64,000 bases of DNA from NCBI GenBank assembly GCA_937911745.1, contig CALDPX010000058.1, forward strand, positions 169,379-233,378, given 5' to 3'. Positions within the stretch are counted from its first letter, which is position 1. The number at the start of each line of letters is the position of its first letter. The notes beneath the pieces are model-generated. The model was not told the origin of the DNA. It saw only the letters and a list, made by a program, of their open reading frames with translations, and did no database searches. Made by a program: the position numbers and the translations under genes. Positions 18,132-27,085 of this stretch are shown piece after piece. This DNA is from an uncultured Alistipes sp. GTDB lineage: Bacteria; Bacteroidota; Bacteroidia; Bacteroidales; Rikenellaceae.

Positions 18132-18839
18132 ATGAAGTACAATCGTATACTCCTTAAACTCAGCGGCGAATCGCTCGCAGGTGAAAGTGGCAAAGGACTC
18201 TCGACTGAGGTGCTTGACAGTTATTCGCAGCAAATCAAACGTGCCACAGAGTGTGGCGTGCAGATTGGTATTGTCATCGGCGGTGGCAACATCTTCCGTG
18301 GCTTGCAAGGTGTGGGACGTGGTTTCGACCGTGTGAAAGGCGACCAGATGGGTATGCTCGCCACAATCATAAACTCGCTCGCCTTACAGAGCCACTTGGA
18401 GAGTATTGGTGTCAAGACCAAAGTCCTTACATCAATCCGTATGGAGCCTATTGGTGAGTACTTCTCCAAAGCCAAGGCGCTCGAATATCTCGAAGCGGGC
18501 TATGTGGTAATCATCGGTGGCGGCACCTCCAACCCATACTTCTCCACCGATAGTGCATCGGCTCTCCGAGGTGTGGAGATTGAGGCAGAGGTGCTCTTGA
18601 AGGGTACTCGCGTGGACGGTGTATACACTGCCGACCCCGAGAAGGACCCCACAGCGACCAAGTTCGAGGAGATAACTTTCGACGAGGTGTATGGCAGAGG
18701 TCTTAGAATTATGGACCTTACGGCGTTCACACTCTGCAAGGAGAACCATCTTCCCATTATCGTCTTCGATATGGACACCGAGGGTAACCTCCAAAAGGTG
18801 CTCGAAGGCGAAAATTGTGGTACACTCGTACACAACTAA
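18132..18839 (+). CDS. pyrH: UMP kinase
   Basis: A 235-residue amino acid kinase fold protein phosphorylating UMP to UDP. The N-terminal KLSGESL, GGGNIFRG, and the UMP-binding region GGGTSNPYFSTDSAS (usually GGTGNPFF/YFTTD) are seen, followed by KGTRVDGVYTADP. It starts a likely pyrH-thioredoxin-frr operon, with frr as the conserved partner in most bacteria. Confidence 0.97.
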   Translation: MKYNRILLKLSGESLAGESGKGLSTEVLDSYSQQIKRATECGVQIGIVIGGGNIFRGLQGVGRGFDRVKGDQMGMLATIINSLALQSHLESIGVKTKVLTSIRMEPIGEYFSKAKALEYLEAGYVVIIGGGTSNPYFSTDSASALRGVEIEAEVLLKGTRVDGVYTADPEKDPTATKFEEITFDEVYGRGLRIMDLTAFTLCKENHLPIIVFDMDTEGNLQKVLEGENCGTLVHN

Positions 18840-18857
18840 TCGCCCCACCACTGAGCA

Positions 18858-19373
18858 ATGAAACGCCTCCTTGCACTCTTTGCCCTATCGCTCTCCACGC
18901 TTCTTGTGTGGGGGCAGGAGGACCCTTACGCAAGGCTCTATGAGGGCGATAGGTTGCCCGATTTTGAGGTTGCGATGGCTGACGGCACAACGCTCCGCAC
19001 CGCCGACTTAGAGGGCAAGGTTGTGTGGATATGTCTTTGGGCAAGTTGGTGTCCTTCGTGCCGCAGGGAATTTCGGTGGCTCCACCAGAGCGAGGAGTTT
19101 GCAATCCTCGGGGAGCAGGACGACTTTGTTTTTCTTCCTATTGCCCGAGAAGAGAACAGCGCAACAGTCACCGCGTGGCTTCGCAAGAAGGGCTACGACA
19201 TTCGCTCGGCTGTGGACCCAGACCGCAAAGTCTACGAACTCTTTGCCGAGCAGGAGATACCTCGCAACATCATTGTTGGCAGAGATGGGGTAGTGGTGCT
19301 CCACAGCAGTGCTTGTTCGCGCAAGACCATAGAGAAGGTTATTGAAATAACAAAAGAAATGTTGGACTATTAA
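18858..19373 (+). CDS. secreted thioredoxin-like (TlpA/ResA type) protein
   Basis: A 171-residue protein with a Sec signal peptide (cleavage near VWGQED, about residue 20), then an AhpC/TSA-thioredoxin fold with the redox motif WCPSC preceded by CLWAS. The cis-Pro region is EQEIPRNIIVG. It is predicted to act in the periplasm as a disulfide reductase or for redox defence. It sits 18 bp after pyrH and 11 bp before frr, an unusual passenger between these two genes. Confidence 0.83.
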   Translation: MKRLLALFALSLSTLLVWGQEDPYARLYEGDRLPDFEVAMADGTTLRTADLEGKVVWICLWASWCPSCRREFRWLHQSEEFAILGEQDDFVFLPIAREENSATVTAWLRKKGYDIRSAVDPDRKVYELFAEQEIPRNIIVGRDGVVVLHSSACSRKTIEKVIEITKEMLDY

Positions 19374-19384
19374 ACTATAAAACT

Positions 19385-19948
19385 ATGAATGACGACAGTG
19401 TATTGATTCTTGGAATGGCAGAGGAGAAGATGACCAAAGCCATTTCTCACCTCGAAGAGGCTCTGCTGAGTGTTAGGGCAGGTAAAGCCAGCCAGCATGT
19501 TTTGAAGGGCATTATGGTTGAGTACTATGGCGCAGCAACACCCATTGAGCAGGTGTCGAGTGTTACCGTGCCCGATGCTAAGACTATCCTCATCCAGCCT
19601 TGGGATAGGAATATGATTGCTCCCATCGAAAAGGCTATTCTTGTGAGCAACATCGGTCTTACCCCCTCAAACAATGGCGAGCATATCCGCCTTACAATCC
19701 CCGCCCTCACCGAGGAGCGTCGTAAGGACCTCGTGAAGCAGGTGCGCGGCTATGCCGAGACCGGCAAGGTGAGCCTCCGCAACGCAAGACGTGATGCGGT
19801 GGATGCCTTCAAGAAGGCTCAGAAAGACGGTATGCCCGAAGATGTAGCCAAAGATGGAGAATCTGATGCTCAGAAACTTATCGACCGCTATACCAAGAAA
19901 CTCGAAGAGTTGGTAGCGGCAAAAGAGAAGGAAATCATGACCGTATAA
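19385..19948 (+). CDS. frr: ribosome recycling factor
   Basis: A 187-residue RRF that splits post-termination ribosomes with EF-G. Characteristic segments are LSVRAGKAS, QPWDRNMIAPIEKAI, IRLTIPALTEERRKDLVK and the RNARRDA helix. Length and order are typical. Its stop codon is followed immediately by a family A palindromic repeat. Confidence 0.97.
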   Translation: MNDDSVLILGMAEEKMTKAISHLEEALLSVRAGKASQHVLKGIMVEYYGAATPIEQVSSVTVPDAKTILIQPWDRNMIAPIEKAILVSNIGLTPSNNGEHIRLTIPALTEERRKDLVKQVRGYAETGKVSLRNARRDAVDAFKKAQKDGMPEDVAKDGESDAQKLIDRYTKKLEELVAAKEKEIMTV

Positions 19949-20072
19949 AAAACGCATCTAACGCGCGTCTGCGGCGTTATACTTCGATAAGCGGAGTTCC
20001 TCATTTACGAAGAGTAAACTGCGGACTCCGCTTTCTCGTATGCCTTGCATCCATCGCGTCATCTGCGTTTTT
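19948..20072. repeat. palindromic intergenic repeat, family A (copy A2)
   Basis: Outer arms AAAAACGCA (19948-19956) and TGCGTTTTT (20064-20072) are exact complements. The internal part has a second hairpin AAGCGGAGT/ACTCCGCTT (19989-20033) enclosing TTTAC/GTAAA, then CTTTCTCG...GCCTTGCATC, the family A core. Confidence 0.85.
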
Positions 20073-20116
20073 ACAAAAATACATATAACGGGTGCCTTTT
20101 GCACCACACCACAAGC

Positions 20117-20158
20117 GGCGACCTCCGCAGTTTGCGTCAGCAAATTGCAGAGGTCGCC
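20117..20158. terminator. long hairpin between convergent frr and glycerate kinase genes
   Basis: Stem of 19 pairs, GGCGACCTCCGCAGTTTGC with GCAAATTGCAGAGGTCGCC (one G-T pair), 4-nt loop GTCA. The T-run is poor on both sides; position suggests a terminator. Confidence 0.6.
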
Positions 20159-20199
20159 CTATTGTTTACCCCCCCCGAGTCTTTCTAATCTTTCTGCCG

Positions 20200-21327
20200 T
20201 TAGATAGTTTTGGAAATTTTTGCACCCGCAATACGGAGATTCTCTTTGGCTATCGCGGGGGTTATTGCCACGCCAAGAGGCATATTGGGAGGTGTTGAGG
20301 CGATGATGTGGGCAAAACCACACTCCGCAAGCAAGTCACACATCTCCACGCTGCCACCTACGGCAATGGCAGGAAGACCATATCGTTTGGCTCTCAAAAG
20401 CACCTCGAAGGGAACCTTGCCCATAAGAGTTTGGCGGTCTATGCGTCCTTCGCCCGTGATGACAAGGTCGCATCCCGCAAGTGCGCCATCAAAATCCACA
20501 CACTCCATAACCACCTCGGCACCCGAACGAATTGTTGCGCCCAACAACGCACAAAGCACGCCTGCAATGCCTCCTGCTGCGCCTGCGCCCTCCATAGTCG
20601 TAACATCTACGCCGCAGTGTTGTTCCACAACCTCGGCAAAGTGAGCCATCCCCTTGTCCAAAAGGTCGACCATCTCAGGGGTAGCACCTTTTTGTGGTGC
20701 GAAGATGTGTGCCGCCCCTTGTGCTCCGCAAAATGGCGCGCGAACATCCACCGCAAGGGTTATCTTGCACTCCGAGAGTCGGCTATCCGTCAAGTGGTCA
20801 TCAATCTTCGCTATGCGGTGTAGATTGCCCCCCTTGGGTTCCAATTCCTTACCCTCGGAGTCCAAAAAACGGTAGCCAAGTGCTGCCAGAAGCCCCACCG
20901 CACAATCGTTTGTGGCGCTGCCACCAATACCTATTATATAATTGCGTAATCCCCTGTGGAGTGCATCAATCATCATCTCGCCCACTCCCTGCGAAGATGT
21001 CGCAAGAGGGTTGCGCTCCTCGGGGCGGAGGAGTGTAAGTCCCGCAGCCGAGGCAACGTCCATTACAGCCGTAGTGTTGTTGATGATGTGGTAGCGAGCA
21101 GCTATGGGGTATCTTAGGGGGTTGGAAACTACGACCTCTATGCTCCTACCATTACACGCCCGAGAGATTATCTCGGCAGTGCCCTCACCGCCATCGGCGA
21201 GCGGCACAACCACAACCTCGCAGTCGGGCTTTACGGCAAGTATTCCCTCGCGTAGAGCCTCACCAACCTCGCGGGCAGCAAGCGACCCCTTGAACGAATC
21301 GGGGGCTATGACAATACGTTTACTCAT
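20200..21327 (-). CDS. glycerate 2-kinase (GarK/GlxK family)
   Basis: A 375-residue glycerate kinase type 1 phosphorylating glycerate for entry into lower glycolysis. Clear family segments are IVIAPDSFKGSL at the start, ADGGEGT, GIGGSATNDCAVGLLAALG, and TGEGRIDRQT. ATG at 21327 is preferred to the 21-codon upstream extension because homologues begin MSKRIVIAPDSFKGS. The gene stands alone, downstream of the three secreted-protein genes on the same strand. Confidence 0.93.
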   Translation of the reverse strand: MSKRIVIAPDSFKGSLAAREVGEALREGILAVKPDCEVVVVPLADGGEGTAEIISRACNGRSIEVVVSNPLRYPIAARYHIINNTTAVMDVASAAGLTLLRPEERNPLATSSQGVGEMMIDALHRGLRNYIIGIGGSATNDCAVGLLAALGYRFLDSEGKELEPKGGNLHRIAKIDDHLTDSRLSECKITLAVDVRAPFCGAQGAAHIFAPQKGATPEMVDLLDKGMAHFAEVVEQHCGVDVTTMEGAGAAGGIAGVLCALLGATIRSGAEVVMECVDFDGALAGCDLVITGEGRIDRQTLMGKVPFEVLLRAKRYGLPAIAVGGSVEMCDLLAECGFAHIIASTPPNMPLGVAITPAIAKENLRIAGAKISKTI

Positions 21328-21433
21328 ATCACTCGCAAGATAGTAATTTTCTTGCTTAACCCAAAAATTGAAGAGGGGAAGAACCTCCAAGAAAGTCCTT
21401 CCCCTATATCTGATAAATTAAGTATCCTAACTA

Positions 21434-23173
21434 TTAGTAGATACTTGCGTTCTCCTTAACGAAGTTGAGGTTGATGATGTATGCACCATTGGTAGTTTTG
21501 AGGGTACCAACCATAGTGTGCCTCCAATACTCAGCCTCTGCATCCCACTCTGCCGTTACGTCAATGTATGCATCCTCGGTGTCGCACACAAAGGGAAGTT
21601 GGTCTTTGGTGCGGATGGCTTGTGCGTACGACCTGCTGGCATCAACCCACAGAGAACCATCGGTAGGAGCAGTGCTACGCAAGTAGTAGCGACCTGCGGG
21701 GAGATGCTCAGATGCATCAGTACCGGTCATAAAGTAGAGGTTCATATTGAACTTCAAGCCAAAGCATTCGAGCCACCAGCAACCGCTCTCGTCCCAAGTA
21801 GCCCAAACAGCCATACTATTAACGCTCTCGCCTTCGGTGAAGATCTCAGCTTCGGTGGAAACCTCCTCATAGAGTTTGAAGGGACCTGCATTATTAACCT
21901 TTACAACAGCAGTCCCTGCCCTAACCATAACATCTACACTAATGTAGCTCTCCTCAGTCTCGGCGTTATAGTCAATGATAACCTTGCTGGCATAAGTCTC
22001 GCTCTTTGCAGGCGAAGTAAGAACGTTGTTCACAACCATCGAGCAAGCCGTCATCGTTTCGCCGTAGTTGTATGTGCCCGAAGGAATGTACTCCAAGTCC
22101 TCGCCAAGGTCGAGAGTGAAAGTAAGGGTGTTGTCTTTGTTGTTGGCAACTGTGAGATTCCATACGTTGGCATTGTCTGCACTCTTCTCTGCCTGTGCCG
22201 AAAGGGGAATAATCTCACCCTTCTCGTTGGTGAGAGGGAAGAGAAACTCATAGGGCTCGGTACGCTCCTTGTTGGTGATGGTGATACCTGTGGGAATCTC
22301 GATCTCAATAGTGAGCCACGAGAAACCAATCTCATCCTTGGCAAAGGAGAACGAACCATAAACTTCCCATTTGCCGGTTACGACATTTTCGTAGAAGTCG
22401 ATGTTGCCAATGGTGGTGTCGATAGTGTCGTATACGGAATCGGTGCCGTCTGAGTTGCCCCATTTAAGGTAAGCACCTTCGGCAATGAAACCCTGTACAC
22501 ACTCTACACTCTGGCAATCCTCGCAGGTACAACCCTCGGTAGGAGTGCAGTTGGGGTCTTCGCAATTGCACGTATAGTTGTTGTCGTAGCGACCGCCAAA
22601 CTCCTCACGACCGGTGAGTGTGACGCGGAGTTCGTGAAGTGCCGAACTCATAGTCATAACGTGGTTGGTGCCATTGCTTTCAATGACAATCTTCGTGGGA
22701 CTGAAAGTCCTCTTCTCCACTTCCATCTCGGTCTTCAGTGTGGTAAACTCTGCGCTTTTGAGCACCTCCGAAGTGCTGTTCTTGGCTGCTGCCACAACAA
22801 TGTAGTCGGTTTCGTCTTCGAGGTCCTCCTCGAAGGGGATGGGCATAGGCTCCTCCCACGAGTAGTTACCCCTTGCATAGTCCTCGTACATAAAGTCGCC
22901 ACTATTCTCAATCACATAGTCAACGGTAATATCCTCTGCTTTGTACTCCTCTGCTTTGATTACCATAAAACCAAAGTCGTCCATTTTGGTAACGGTTACG
23001 TTGAAATAGGCGGCAATGTCGAGCACATCCGTAATCTCGATATCGGTCATTGTTACGGCATCGGGATTGTTTGGAGTGGGGGTGGGAGTGGGTTTTTCGG
23101 GTTCCTCGGGGGTGTTACAAGCCACCATAAATAGGGCTGCAACAAGGGACATCAGTTTGCAAACGTTTTTCAT
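21434..23173 (-). CDS. large secreted lipoprotein with a Cys-rich insert, function unknown
   Basis: A 579-residue lipoprotein: lipobox MVACN at about residues 16-20, then a Pro/Thr-rich linker. The body is acidic and beta-rich, with several repeated Thr/Ser-Glu strands. At about residues 200-230 there is a dense cysteine segment (NCEDPNCTPTEGCTCEDC) with eight cysteines, unusual for an exported Bacteroidota lipoprotein and suggestive of metal binding or disulfide knots. I do not recognise a named family. Same strand and order as the CotH and outer-membrane genes upstream. Its own -7 box is at 23237-23244. Confidence 0.7.
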   Translation of the reverse strand: MKNVCKLMSLVAALFMVACNTPEEPEKPTPTPTPNNPDAVTMTDIEITDVLDIAAYFNVTVTKMDDFGFMVIKAEEYKAEDITVDYVIENSGDFMYEDYARGNYSWEEPMPIPFEEDLEDETDYIVVAAAKNSTSEVLKSAEFTTLKTEMEVEKRTFSPTKIVIESNGTNHVMTMSSALHELRVTLTGREEFGGRYDNNYTCNCEDPNCTPTEGCTCEDCQSVECVQGFIAEGAYLKWGNSDGTDSVYDTIDTTIGNIDFYENVVTGKWEVYGSFSFAKDEIGFSWLTIEIEIPTGITITNKERTEPYEFLFPLTNEKGEIIPLSAQAEKSADNANVWNLTVANNKDNTLTFTLDLGEDLEYIPSGTYNYGETMTACSMVVNNVLTSPAKSETYASKVIIDYNAETEESYISVDVMVRAGTAVVKVNNAGPFKLYEEVSTEAEIFTEGESVNSMAVWATWDESGCWWLECFGLKFNMNLYFMTGTDASEHLPAGRYYLRSTAPTDGSLWVDASRSYAQAIRTKDQLPFVCDTEDAYIDVTAEWDAEAEYWRHTMVGTLKTTNGAYIINLNFVKENASIY

Positions 23174-23236
23174 AATAAATGGTACTGTTGTAAATTATTT
23201 GTTGGTTGTTAAGTTTTATCTGAAAATTATGTGTGG

Positions 23237-23244
23237 CAAATATA
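23237..23244 (-). promoter_or_regulatory. -7 box before the Cys-rich lipoprotein gene
   Basis: TATATTTG on the minus strand, with a TTTG at 23267-23270 (22-bp spacer, slightly long). Confidence 0.5.
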
Positions 23245-23269
23245 CTGTTTTTTTTGTTTGCGTACGCAA

Positions 23270-23296
23270 AAGGCGCAGAGATAAACTCTGCGCCTT
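23270..23296 (-). terminator. terminator after the CotH-like gene
   Basis: Perfect 11-bp stem AAGGCGCAGAG/CTCTGCGCCTT, 5-nt loop, a short T-run on the minus strand, 8 bp past the stop codon. Confidence 0.7.
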
Positions 23297-23303
23297 AGGG
23301 TCA

Positions 23304-25349
23304 TTAATACCCATGCTCTTTGAAATGGTTTTCGTAACTCTTTGCCTTTACCTTGAAAAAGTTGTTGTCACCATCCTCCAAGAGTCTATACTCGCCGTGG
23401 TTACTCCACCAAGCGGGCTGGTCTAAGATGATCATATCCTCGTCAGTATCGTTGGAGATGTAGGGCGCGATTTTGCTATGCCAAGCACGAATACGGGCAG
23501 TACTCGAAGCGTAGTCGAAATAGCCTGCTGAGGGGTCTATGAGTTCTTTGAGGTAACTTACATAGAGGTCTTTATACATGGGGTCACATTCGAGCACCTT
23601 GTGGATGAGGGGGTGCTGGGCATTTGTGCCCCACTTGAACGGTGTGTCGCGTCCCGAGTCGCTCAGGCGCATACAATCACTCGATGTACCCAACGTGTTG
23701 TCGTAGTCGTAGGGTATGAAGTAGAACTTGTAGCCCTCGGTACCGCCTGCGTTAAAGTACATATAGTAGTTGTTGCCGTTGTTCCAATAGTCGTCCCACA
23801 TACCTACCGTTACGTTCACTGCGTAGGTTTTCAGCAGCAAGGGGATGTCGATAACCTCTTCGAGCCACGTTTTCAGCTCCTCACCACTCTTGTATTGCAG
23901 GTTATACATAAAGTCCACAAGTTGAGCCTTTGCAGAGTCGAACGAGAAGTTGTCGGTTTTCAGCTCATAGGTCCACTGTTGGTCGGTATCCACATCCAGA
24001 CCGAAGAGATGGGATTGGCTGGCATCCATATCGTAGTTGAGCCTTGCGGGACCATCGGAGGTGTGGCTACACTTCCAAAGGTTACCCTTGTCGCCACCGA
24101 AGAGGTGCGAGCGTACCTCCAAGTACTCGTCATCCACCGTCTCCAACATCTCATAAACACCATAATAGGCAGGCTCCCTGTCGCCTACCTGAATCCATAG
24201 GCGGCAATAGATGTCGTTGATGGCTGTCCAAACACCATAGCGGCGGAACAGGTCGTAGCAATACATCTCCCTAACATACATAGGGTCGTCTTTGTGCCAT
24301 TTCAGATACATCTTTCTCACACCACCAATGGTATGTTCCGAGTCTTTGTGGTATTTGCGGAAGTTGAGTTGAGTATGGAAGTGGTGCCAATCGGGGTTGG
24401 AAGCATTGTGCATCTCGCCACCATTTCCCTCGGGGCGGCGGCGCGAAGTGTTGCCCCTAAGCCTCCATCCAGCCTCCGAGAAGTTGTAGGTCTCGGTGCC
24501 GTTGTAGAATTTCACGTCGCCCTTGAAATACTGTTTGGTGCCACTGTTCTGGTCGTAGGTTTTGAGCATACGGTTCCACTCATCCACACTCACTTTAAGG
24601 GTGATTTCGGGGAAGGTGTTCTCGTTCCATACATACTCAACTGCCTCGGCAAGTGAGGAGACGGGGAGGTCGGGGTTGGGACCCGTATTGTCGTCGTTGC
24701 CCGTGTTGTCGCCACCACCGGTTTCGGGCTCGGGGGTGAAGTTCACCTTTGTATTCACAAACTTGGCGACAATGCCGACTTCGTTGTTGGAGGCTCCAAT
24801 GGTGGGGCTCTCCACAACATGCCAATCACCTCCATCGGGCATACGACTTGCCACATCGAAAGTGTGCTCTACCGCTTCATCCCAAGTGTCATCTATTGCA
24901 GGTGAGGTTTTGGCGGTGTTGACAAAGTAGTCCATCCTTTCGCCCGCGTCATTTACGAGTTCCAAAAGAAGGGATTTCTTGCCAGATATGCCCGAATTAC
25001 TCACGCCAAGGTCAAGAGCAGTGTGGGTGTTGTTTGTTCCCTTGCAGTTGATGATGGCGTAGCCATTAGCAGGCAACATAGTACCCTCGGCAATAACAAA
25101 ACTACCCATGCCACTTTGGTCGACAATGGCACCCTCGTTGTTTTTGAGAATAGTCCAACCACTGATATCTACACTCACCTCGGAGGATTTGTTGTAGAGT
25201 TCGATATACTTGGCGTCAGTATTCACCTCGTTAATAACAACATTTCCTGTGCCGATGGGATTCTGCTCGTCATCCTCTGGGATAAGCGTGCAAGATGTGG
25301 CAACAAAAGCCACCATCAATGTCCAAAAAAATCTCTGTCTTGTTTTCAT
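23304..25349 (-). CDS. LTD-CotH lipoprotein (CotH kinase-like)
   Basis: A 681-residue lipoprotein (lipobox ATSCT at about residue 20). An N-terminal lamin-tail domain is seen at residues 35-140 (GNVVINEVNTD, YIELYN, SGWTI), then a Gly/Asp/Pro linker and a CotH domain from about 235. CotH features are RLRGNTS, the DDYWNNGNNYYMYF stretch and the metal-site-like PYDYDNTLG. CotH proteins in spores phosphorylate coat proteins; in Bacteroidota the targets are unknown. ATG at 25349 is chosen because it begins a proper signal peptide; the frame is open upstream to 25445. Confidence 0.85.
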   Translation of the reverse strand: MKTRQRFFWTLMVAFVATSCTLIPEDDEQNPIGTGNVVINEVNTDAKYIELYNKSSEVSVDISGWTILKNNEGAIVDQSGMGSFVIAEGTMLPANGYAIINCKGTNNTHTALDLGVSNSGISGKKSLLLELVNDAGERMDYFVNTAKTSPAIDDTWDEAVEHTFDVASRMPDGGDWHVVESPTIGASNNEVGIVAKFVNTKVNFTPEPETGGGDNTGNDDNTGPNPDLPVSSLAEAVEYVWNENTFPEITLKVSVDEWNRMLKTYDQNSGTKQYFKGDVKFYNGTETYNFSEAGWRLRGNTSRRRPEGNGGEMHNASNPDWHHFHTQLNFRKYHKDSEHTIGGVRKMYLKWHKDDPMYVREMYCYDLFRRYGVWTAINDIYCRLWIQVGDREPAYYGVYEMLETVDDEYLEVRSHLFGGDKGNLWKCSHTSDGPARLNYDMDASQSHLFGLDVDTDQQWTYELKTDNFSFDSAKAQLVDFMYNLQYKSGEELKTWLEEVIDIPLLLKTYAVNVTVGMWDDYWNNGNNYYMYFNAGGTEGYKFYFIPYDYDNTLGTSSDCMRLSDSGRDTPFKWGTNAQHPLIHKVLECDPMYKDLYVSYLKELIDPSAGYFDYASSTARIRAWHSKIAPYISNDTDEDMIILDQPAWWSNHGEYRLLEDGDNNFFKVKAKSYENHFKEHGY

Positions 25350-25401
25350 TATCAGCCTTTTTTGTATATTATCTTTTTGATTTTCAAATCCTTCTATAAT
25401 A

Positions 25402-26487
25402 CTACCTAATTGGGGCGAACATCTCGCTACCAATGTATACTGCAAGAGATACTACTTGCTGCCAACCCCAGTGGTTGCCATCGAAATGGTGCACCGAGGA
25501 GATCCGCAAATTGACACCTTCGTTTAGCTCGGGCTCCCAATAGAGTTCAAACCTATTGTAGAATCCCTTGTCGCCTACACGATAGAATGGATCGCCAAAG
25601 TATAGATTCTCACCATAGATGCCCCCCGCACCGTCTTCGTAGGGCAAACTCCAATAGGGCATTAAGTCTTCGCCTTTATAGAATGTGTCTATCAACCCCA
25701 AATCGTTACGCTTCATCTTAATTTCCAATTCGTAACCACCAGGCATGACGGGAGATCCTATGTGGAGTCGGTCGTTTTGGTATGACTGAATCCATCCTGC
25801 CTGAAACGAAAGTTCCACACCATACCAAATCGAGGATAAATCCAAGCCGACGTAGATGTCTGCCAATCCATTGTCTACCACTCCGCGAGCCGAGTCGCTG
25901 GAAGCGTGGTGGTGGAGTGTTGCGGTGTAACCCGCATACGAAAACCCCTTGCGAGCCTCGCCGGCAAAGATTATCGTGAACATCTCGCGGCGCGTTTTGG
26001 AGCGCAAGCCGTTCCAGTCGCAACCCAACTCCACAAACCAATCGGTGTCGCCGTATTGTATAAGCATACCCTCGATGGTGGGTTTATAGAAACGATAGGA
26101 GTCACTGAAAAAGGCATAGGAGTAGCGACCTCTCAACCTCTTGCGGGGAAAGAGTCCCAGCGAGGCAGAAAACTTCTCGCCATCATAGGCGTAGTAGGCG
26201 AGTAGCTCGGGGGTGCCCATAAATTTCTCGCTACCCATGTCGGCAGGGAGTGTCGTGCCAAGCATCAACGAGTGACCATAACCCCATCCCAATCCGATCT
26301 CGGGGCGCATATTGGCACCGAAGAGTGTCTCCGATGGGGCAATCATCTTGCTCGGATCGCCATATTCGCGATTGTCGAAGCGGAAGTCGAAATCGGCATT
26401 CCACAAAATATCTTGTGCCATACCCACATACGAGGTGGTACAGCATAGGATTATCAACAACAAGTATTTGCGAATGGCTATTTTCAT
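25402..26487 (-). CDS. predicted outer-membrane beta-barrel protein, unknown function
   Basis: About 361 residues: signal peptide KIAIRKYLLLIILCC... with cleavage near GMAQ, then many alternating amphipathic strands rich in Tyr/Trp/Gly (IGLGWGYGHSLMLG, WYGVELSFQAGW) ending in an aromatic-poor strand VSLAVYIGSEMFAPIR. No known family recognised. Two ATGs in tandem (26490 and 26487) could start it. A -7 box TACATTTG directly precedes them, so the mRNA may be leaderless or nearly so. It heads the run with the CotH and Cys-rich lipoprotein genes. Confidence 0.65.
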   Translation of the reverse strand: MKIAIRKYLLLIILCCTTSYVGMAQDILWNADFDFRFDNREYGDPSKMIAPSETLFGANMRPEIGLGWGYGHSLMLGTTLPADMGSEKFMGTPELLAYYAYDGEKFSASLGLFPRKRLRGRYSYAFFSDSYRFYKPTIEGMLIQYGDTDWFVELGCDWNGLRSKTRREMFTIIFAGEARKGFSYAGYTATLHHHASSDSARGVVDNGLADIYVGLDLSSIWYGVELSFQAGWIQSYQNDRLHIGSPVMPGGYELEIKMKRNDLGLIDTFYKGEDLMPYWSLPYEDGAGGIYGENLYFGDPFYRVGDKGFYNRFELYWEPELNEGVNLRISSVHHFDGNHWGWQQVVSLAVYIGSEMFAPIR

Positions 26488-26491
26488 CATG

Positions 26492-26538
26492 CAAATGTAG
26501 GAATTTTTTCCGTTTATGCCACAAAATAGATATATTTG
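26492..26538. promoter_or_regulatory. divergent -7 boxes: outer-membrane protein (-) and PAS protein (+)
   Basis: Minus-strand TACATTTG at about 26492-26499, only two to five bases before the tandem ATGs, with a TTTG about 22 bp upstream. Plus-strand TATATTTG at 26531-26538 for the PAS gene. Confidence 0.5.
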
Positions 26539-26564
26539 CGCACTAATGAAACCATTTTGCATAT

Positions 26565-26885
26565 ATGAAAGACTATTTTGAGAATGTGGCGGTATCGATG
26601 ACGGTCTGCGACAAAGAGGGAAACGTGGTATATCAGAATGCCAAAGCTGTGGAGGCTTTGGGCGAGGCACGAGGACACAACCTCCAAGGGTGCCACCAGG
26701 CTGCCTCGTGGGCAAAAATTCAGCAGATGCTCGCGGCAGGTACCACCAACGCCTACACTATCGAGAAACGAGGTGTGCGCAAACTCATCTACCAAACTCC
26801 GTGGTACGAGGATGGGGAGGTTGCAGGGTTGGTTGAGTACTCCATTATTCTGCCCGACAATATGCCGCATAAGGTGCGAGAGTAG
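26565..26885 (+). CDS. small stand-alone PAS-domain protein
   Basis: A 106-residue soluble protein that is essentially a single PAS fold: MTVCDKEGNVVYQNAKAVEALG is the typical PAS beta-1/2 and helix start, and the end (TPWYEDGEVAGLVEYSIIL) matches the last PAS strands with the GxxxG-less V-E-Y signature. No kinase, HTH or GGDEF domain is attached, so it may sense a small ligand or redox state and signal through a partner. Divergent from the outer-membrane protein gene. Confidence 0.72.
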   Translation: MKDYFENVAVSMTVCDKEGNVVYQNAKAVEALGEARGHNLQGCHQAASWAKIQQMLAAGTTNAYTIEKRGVRKLIYQTPWYEDGEVAGLVEYSIILPDNMPHKVRE

Positions 26886-26969
26886 TGCGTATGGGAGTGT
26901 TTTGGGAGCATTCTGTTCGGGCTTATAGGGCATAAAGAGTAATTTTTTTTGAAAAAAATCTTTGTTTTT

Positions 26970-27000
26970 TTTGTTTTGAAGAATAAAGTTATTACTTTTG
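26970..27000 (+). promoter_or_regulatory. promoter of tRNA-Lys(CTT)
   Basis: -33 TTTG at 26970-26973, 19-bp spacer, -7 TACTTTTG at 26993-27000. Same geometry as the other tRNA-Lys promoter. Confidence 0.8.
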
Positions 27001-27012
27001 TCCCCGCTTAAC

Positions 27013-27085
27013 GCTTCTTTAGCTCAGTTGGTAGAGCACGACACTCTTAATGTTGGGGTCCTGGGTTCGAGCCCCAGAGGGAGCA
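27013..27085 (+). tRNA. tRNA-Lys (anticodon CTT)
   Basis: A 73-nt cloverleaf: acceptor GCTTCTT/AGGGAGC, D-arm GCTC...GAGC, anticodon stem CGACA/TGTTG with loop CTCTTAA, T-arm CTGGG-TTCGAGC-CCCAG, discriminator A, no encoded CCA. Its last 15 bases plus three following bases (27071-27088) recur exactly at 37722-37739. Confidence 0.97.
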
